Shown piece after piece: positions 58,433 to 64,000 of a stretch of DNA of 64,000 nt (within the stretch, counting starts at the first letter, position 1; each line of letters opens with the position of its first letter). Source of the DNA: Tausonia pullulans (taxonomy: Eukaryota > Basidiomycota > Tremellomycetes > Cystofilobasidiales > Mrakiaceae); contig OX637627.1 of NCBI GenBank assembly GCA_951802195.1, positions 1,240,001 through 1,304,000 of the forward strand, read 5' to 3'. Below the pieces are notes generated by a model. It made no database searches. It saw only the letters and a program-made list of their open reading frames with translations, and was not told where the DNA came from. The position numbers and the translations under genes are program-made.

Positions 58433-59031
58433 GGTTTGCCTCGAGGGGAGGAGAGTAGAGAGGGGTGGAGGGGAGAAGGACAAGGACTTGGCTGGAGAAA
58501 AGCAGGGAGGACTGAAACAGAGCCGGGGAACTCCGACCCGACCAGGTGTCAAGGTGGAGCTGACATGACTCCCCAGCCGCACAGTCTGAAAAAAGGAGGA
58601 GGCGCGGTGCCGAAGCCTGAGCAGCGGGGTGATGTTTCTTCCATAGGAGAGACAGGAGTAGGAGACAGTAAAAAGTCAACGCACAGGCCTAGAGGCTGTC
58701 CATAGCCCACGCAAGGCTTGCAGTAAAGACCGAAAGAGCGTTCGCTCTATGAATGTCGCACGTCGAATTTGGGTTGAGAGAGATTTTCCAGGGGTCAGCC
58801 GGGAAAGAGCCTTTTCGACCTGCTCTCATGGATCGCTCAGCCAGCTGCATACTCTCCATCGCATTATTTGAAGCATCAAACCAGTTATATGGGGCACCAA
58901 ATGTACCTCTCATTTCGGCGGTCGATTTGGATTGCGCGATGGCCGTCAGGCAGAAACTTGCCATGGCAACGCAGGTCTCGCCTACTGATCCTGAACCCTG
59001 AAGCTGCGACCGCGCGAGGGTCCAGCAGATC
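58433..59031. promoter_or_regulatory. Divergent promoter, MFS transporter / Zn2Cys6 regulator
   Basis: About 600 bp between divergent starts, a layout in which regulators often control their neighbour. CGG/CCG triplets typical of Zn2Cys6 binding sites occur, for example CCGGGGAACTCCG near 58,523 (CGG-N-CCG type spacing), but such triplets are common in GC-rich DNA. Frames crossing the region have no known motif. Confidence 0.4.
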
Positions 59032-62000
59032 ATGCGTTCATCTGCCAAACAACCACCCCTTCTTGCAGACAAGCCGGATACTTCGAGGACTGAACCAATG
59101 TCTACCAGCGACGCCGGTCTGTCTGGCCCCGAACTGGATAGTATCCATCCCAACGCAAGCAAAGACTCAGGCAATCTAAGAGGACCTATATCCAAGAAGC
59201 GGAAGCTGCAACGGGCCTGTAAGTAGTCATTTTATTGTATTTTATTGTTCCTCCAGGGGAGTCTCCTCGCTTTCCTCCCCCAAGCATGCATGACAAGGTC
59301 TGGCACGGCATGAGGGCTGGACTGCCGGATGAGGAAGCATGCTTGGACAGACAGAGAGACGCTCTTTATCTCCGCGACCGGGCTGACCTGGGCGACTTGG
59401 TGGGAATGTCGGGGAATGCTTTCGCCAGGCGATGGCTGTCGACGCAGGAAGGTGAGCTATCCGTTGACATTATCTGGATGAATGTCCCGATGTTACTATA
59501 AAGGGGCCTACCTGATGATCTCGTCCCGACAGCAACGCTGTGACGGCCCCGAGCGTGCCGATCGACGTAGGTGCCAGTGGGCCTTCGCCTGTATCGAGGT
59601 TCCTTTACAGAATGTTGACGTTCATGAACTCCGCCGTCTTGCTGCCACCTAGGTTGCACCAACTGTACACTGGCCAAGGTGGCCTGCAGCTATGAGGTTG
59701 CCTCGACTCAGCGGGCGCCGCCGAAAGGGTGCGTCGAGTCTCGCTTCAGCGCGTCGCGTCGACTGAGGCTCAGCACGGGGGACCCGACGTAGGCTTCTGC
59801 TACACTGCGTGGTTGCTGATGGAGTCTCTATCTTTTGATGACTATCGATCAGCTACGTCGAGAGTCTAGAACATCGTGTCGAGAGGCTGGAAGCTGTACG
59901 GTCCCAGCCATTGAGTTCTATGACACGCTTGTCTTGTCTCTGATTGACTGTCGCTCTGCCACTTCCATCGCCTTCAGTTCATCACCCAGGTCCGGTCTTT
60001 CCTCCTGATTTGACAGGGTATGGCAGCCTGGCTCGCGACCTGACCCGCTTTCTCCTTTGCTCGATAGCATCATCCCAGCCTTGACATCGCGGCCGAGTTC
60101 GGTCCCGCCCTCTTTCCAGACCATTTCGGTGGCCGTAAACGGGCGGCTCTTGGACCTCCATCCTCCGGCCGACAGCATTCACTACGCGAGCGGTCGGCTT
60201 CGTGGTCGCGCTCGGAGGAGGTGGGATCCTTACATGCGGCGGGTCCTTCGACAAGCCGTCTAGCTTCATCGCTACCAACGCCTAGCTCCGCCACGGATGC
60301 TTCTCCTGGTGTCCATCGGCCTGCCGTCGCTTCTGGGGGGCCGCCCTTGGCTAAGGATACCCATTCGAGTGCAGGGCCGCCATCGCCGTCGTCTAAGATG
60401 GTCTCTGGCTTGCAACAGCCAGTGCATGATGCGACAGGATGGGTCAAGCGCAAACTGCATGTAATTCGGGAGGAGGTCTTGTTTCGGTGTGTCGAATCTC
60501 CCCTTGAGTCTTTTGAGTACGCCTCACAACGTTTCACACGTTGCCTTAACATCTACAGACACTACATGGGCAGGGTCAGTTGCTGTGTCGCACGTGAAGG
60601 CTATCGCACATGATCCCCTTAAAGAGATCTCGCACTGACCGTCGATGTCCACGTAGTCATCGCCGTACCCTCTGCTTCATGAGGCTGCCGAATTTAAGCA
60701 CGCCGGTCATGCGCAGCTGTGTGAGTCGAGTTGGTAATTTCATTACAAAATATCTCAGGGCTGATAGCAATCTGCAGTCGGCGAGGAGTACATCCTTCAC
60801 GCCTCGGAGTCAAGACGAAATGTAGGCTAAGGCTAGCTTGGCGTTGCGTTGATACCTCGGTCGAGGGCTGATATTTCCTCGCGCAAAGTACTATCGGATA
60901 CCGCCTTGGGAGGCGACACCTACAGTCACCTTGCCGGCCCGGACATCCCACGAGGACCTGACTCCACTGGAGCAGAAAGAGATCGAGGAACTGGACCCGC
61001 TTTACTACTGGCCTGACGATCAGCTTGCTCGGCATTTGATTGATCTCTATGTGGGCTCATTCCACTGTACGATGTGGATACCGGTCCTCTGACACGATTC
61101 CCTCTGATTTCTTTCATTCCCCTCTGACGGCTGGTACTTGACTAGTTTGACCAAGTCAATACTTGCTACCCGCTTCTTCATCGACCGACTTTCCTTCGGT
61201 GAGCGCGACTCTCACTTTATACCTATGTTTGAAGCCATACTCACGCTCTGGATCAACCTCTAGGCAGTTCGATTCTCGGCTGTGGAAGGCAAACGCCGGC
61301 TTCGCTCAGGTCTGCTATCTCGTCTTTGCCGTTGGCTCCAGCTTCGTGCATGAAGACGAAGCTCGGGTCCGCATGCCCCATCCGAGCGGTGGCTTGTACG
61401 AAGGTGAGCCTGGGGATGGCCGAAAGCGCGCTTGATGCTCAACATGGCGTTCAACATTGATGCTTAACTTCGACGCTCAACATTGACGCTCGAATGGCGT
61501 TTCTCCATCGATTGATCTTGCAGCAAGATCCGCCGGTTGGGTGTACTATCACGCTTTCACTCGCTTCATCCGCCACCGCTCTGCACCGACTCAGCTCTTC
61601 GACCTCCAGATCTCGGTTGTCGGTGTCTTCCCTCAGCTCAATCGCCGAAGTTTCCCTTTTCACTTCTGACGAGACGGGGACCATCAGCTCCTTGTGCATT
61701 TTCTCCAGCATTCCTCGCAGCCGATTGCGACCTTGGTGGCTATCTCTGAAGGGCTGAGATATGCACAGGTGGGTCGTCCTCTTCTAGCCTATGAAACCTG
61801 TACCCATGCCATTCGTTGTAACTGAAGCTGACGGTGATTCTTTAGAACATTGGACTTCACCGGCATCGCGTCGAACGAACTTTGGACCCTGTGGAGAATG
61901 AACTGTACCGCAGGGCGTTCTGGTGGTGCGCCCCGTTTTTTACCCCTCGCTGTCGCTAGCTTGGTCAGCCCAATCAGGACTGACAATCTCTGGCAGCCTA

Positions 62001-63817
62001 TACGTCCAGGACTGCTTCCAAGCAGCCCACTGGGGTCGTCCGGTGTCGCTGTCAAAAGAAGAGTGCGTCTGGCTTGGGGGCTACATCTGTTTATCCCGAC
62101 TGATGAACGGTCGATCCCAGCTTTGACTCTGATCTGCCGCACAACTGCGACGACGAGTTCTGGATGATGGGCGCCGACGAAATGCGCTTCCAGCAGCTGG
62201 CTGATCGACCAAGCTCGATGTCGTGTTTCATTGCTCTCATTGGACTTTCCAAGATTCTTGCGTCCATTTTGACGCAGCTGGTGAGAAGCTGTCTAATGTT
62301 TGTTGTTCCATCTCGTCGCCAAAAGCTCATGACGTCCGTCTTGTTCTTGCTAGTACGCGATCAAGCCGTCGAAGCGGACCGTTGGAGACGTCGTGCACGA
62401 GCTTGATGGACGGCTTGTAAAGTGGCACTCCGAGCTTCCTCCACAGTGCGACCATCTTGTCACTCCCTCGTGTGTCGATCCTTGAAGGTTAAACAGACGA
62501 TTCACTTCTCTTTTTGTTGCAGCGTCCAGTGGGATATCAACCAACCAGACCCGGTGTTCTTCCTCCAGAGTTCACACGTGAGAACATCACACCTTGCCCG
62601 ATCCTGGATGGACAGCATGGCACGGCACTGAAGGTCTCTCTCTTCGTGCCTCTTTCAGCTGCACACTCAATACTACCTCGTCTTGACATTTCTCTACCGT
62701 CCCTACCTTCCGACTATCCGAACGCCGACATCGGCGTCGAGAAAGTCATTCATTATCTGCGTCGATGCCGCCAACAGAGGGGCGGCTATTGGTCAGCTGT
62801 ACTTTCAGCGGACGGGCAGGATCCTGCCAGACTCGATCTTCAGCGTCTACGTGAACTTCTTACTCCTTTTCGCTACAACCACGGGATCCGGACTGACAGC
62901 TGGGTTTACTGTTATTTTGCTTTAGACATCCGGTCTCATCCTTCTCATTGCGACCTGGGGCACTCAGTCGACAGGTCTTGTCGGCGACCCGGCAACTGTC
63001 ATTTCTGGGGTAGAGCGATGCATCTGTCTCCTCACAGAAGTCTACAAGCGGAATGGAGTCATCATGCGCGCTTTGTAAGGACTTGAACTCGATGGCGTTT
63101 TGCTTTTCTAGTCGAACTTCTGGCTGACGCATTTCTTACTCTGTGGAATGAACCTAGAGAGACCCTGCAGGTCCTTGTCGCGCCTCGAGTCGACTACTTT
63201 GCTGAATCGCTCTCGCGCCGACAAGAGCGCGAGCAAAAGATGCTGGAGGGCAAGGCGAAGCTCGAGAGGGTCAGCGAAGACGAGGGTCACTATGACACTA
63301 TGCCCCTCGTCTGCGTTGCCCGCTCCTCCTCTACTAGCTCTCGTGCTCAGATGGGTTCACCCTCTGTACTAGACGCGAATGTGGTTGAGGAGGGCCAGGA
63401 GGCGCTCTCGATGCTGAATGCTACCATCGCCAGCGGGGGTCCAGAGGCTTGGGCAGAAATCTGGGATCTCTTCGGTGGTCAGTCCTGGCTGTCCTCGATA
63501 TGCAGCGATCTGAAGGCCCGCGCCCGCTTTCTTATGTGCTTGTTGACTTACTAACCCGCCTTCTCTGTAGTTCCTGAGTTGCACCAGCTCACGGGCATGT
63601 TCCCGCCACCCTCTCCTGAAGGTCAGTGTGCGGCTGCTCTTCTTGGAGCGGGCGGTGAGTGCCATAAGAGATCGCGGCTGAGCGGTGTTGCTTTCTTGCA
63701 GTGCCTCTCAACTTTGGAACTCCTTCCTCGACCAGCACCAGCGAGGCGAATAGCGCTCTTGGAGGACTTGTGCCGATGGATCCGATGCTTGCGATGCTAG
63801 GTCAACTTCCCCAGTAG
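59032..63817 (+). CDS. Zn2Cys6 fungal transcription factor
   Basis: A DNA-binding regulator of the Gal4 type. Basic N-terminus KKRKLQRAC (exon to 59,218) joins a 23-nt exon 59,429-59,451, a 34-nt exon 59,533-59,566 and an exon from 59,653. Together they give ACDGCRRRKQRCDGPE and CTNCTLAKVACSY, a perfect C-x2-C-x6-C-x9-C-x2-C-x6-C cluster. A coiled coil YVESLEHRVERLEAV follows, then a Ser/Pro linker. The fungal-specific regulatory domain reads LIDLY-FDQVNTCYPLLHRP, FAQVCYLVFAVGSSF, SAGWVYYHAFTRFIRH, HFLQHSSQPIATLVAISEGL, NIGLHRHRVERTLDPVENEL, YAIKPSKRTVGDVVHELDGR, LHTQYYLVLTFLYRPYLPTI and GLILLIATWGTQSTGLVGDP. It ends MDPMLAMLGQLPQ. Some 15 to 20 introns are needed. An in-frame ATG at 59,098 is an alternative start. 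Target genes unknown; the adjacent transporter is the obvious candidate. Confidence 0.88.
61434..61497 (+). repeat. Five-copy 13-nt tandem repeat inside an intron
   Basis: Five degenerate copies of GACGCTCAACATT (12 to 13 nt each, variants GATGCTTAACTTC and GACGCTCGAATGG) fill most of an intron of the Zn2Cys6 gene, between the donor near 61,402 and the CAG acceptor near 61,523. Confidence 0.8.
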
Positions 63818-64000
63818 ACGTTGTTTTCTCCTTGTCTCGTTCTCCGTCTTCTATTTTATTCATTTCGATGGCCCTCTACTTTATCTGGGACGTCGTCTGC
63901 CGCCGTTGCGTCGCATGACATCGCTTGCGAACTCTTGGACATGTCGTCAGACAGGCTCAATTCCAGGCCGTGACTGCACCCGTCCGCTCATGCTTACTGA
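63818..64000. other. 3' flank of the Zn2Cys6 gene
   Basis: About 180 bp after the stop codon to the window edge. Nothing recognised. Confidence 0.4.

Noticed and set aside
58753-59001. 82-codon frame before the Zn2Cys6 gene
   Set aside because: Ends before the regulator and cannot be spliced to its basic N-terminus with a clear intron; no motif.
59235-59501. 88-codon frame between zinc-cluster exons
   Set aside because: It overlaps the 23-nt exon in another frame and contains no part of the zinc cluster; judged intronic.
1-64000. CRISPR arrays, LTR or viral elements, operon-like promoters
   Set aside because: No regularly spaced repeats, no long terminal repeats, no integrase, reverse transcriptase or capsid motifs were found; the DNA is eukaryotic nuclear in type.

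Overview
The window looks like nuclear DNA of a basidiomycete yeast, most likely a red yeast of the Rhodotorula/Rhodosporidium group (Sporidiobolales). This is inferred from gene content, high GC, dense genes on both strands, many short GT-AG introns with pyrimidine-rich 3' ends, and Ser/Ala/Pro-rich low-complexity proteins. I see no viral, LTR-element, CRISPR or bacterial features. All gene models are joined by eye, so internal exon borders are approximate unless discussed.

Layout, left to right: an Atg37/ACBD5-like acyl-CoA-binding membrane protein (+, 429-2434); Rqc1/TCF25 (+, 2604-5799); a gene-poor gap; haspin kinase (+, 7310-9909); twinfilin (+, 10328-12014); Cdc7 kinase (+, 12559-15109); complex I subunit GRIM-19/NDUFA13 (-, 16068-17248); an NMN-adenylyltransferase-like protein (+, 17424-18670); a mitochondrial-carrier-like protein (-, 18723-20270); a DUF2433-RRM-RGG protein (+, 20665-23539); a gene-poor stretch with an F-box-like relic (-, about 23.7-24.9 kb); SAGA subunit Sgf29 (+, 26312-27585); an unknown helical protein with a Pro/Ser-rich tail (-, 27704-29505); a very large disordered protein (+, 30207-35099); Cdc14 phosphatase (+, 35652-38816); pyruvate dehydrogenase E1 beta (+, 39243-41424); Vid27 (+, 41804-45407); a DUF4336 protein (-, 45688-47057); ceramide synthase (+, 47406-49861); Swt1-like PIN endoribonuclease (-, 49972-51780); a Crh-type GH16 cell-wall transglycosylase with a chitin-binding module (+, 52008-54322); a gene-poor stretch; an MFS monocarboxylate-type transporter (-, 56474-58432); and a Zn2Cys6 transcription factor (+, 59032-63817).

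Most genes are conserved housekeeping genes with no operon logic. Cell-cycle control (haspin, Cdc7, Cdc14), mitochondrial energy metabolism (GRIM-19, PDH E1 beta, a carrier) and RNA or protein quality control (Rqc1, Swt1, Vid27) recur. The one neighbourhood that suggests a local functional unit is the divergent transporter/Zn2Cys6 regulator pair at the right end.

The most distinctive feature is splicing architecture. Conserved protein motifs can be read only if very small exons are used: 6, 13, 16, 17, 23, 24, 31 and 34 nt in five different genes. One gene (GRIM-19) appears to have its start codon split by an intron. The MFS transporter shows an apparent one-base frameshift in its first membrane segment, which is either gene decay or a sequence error.
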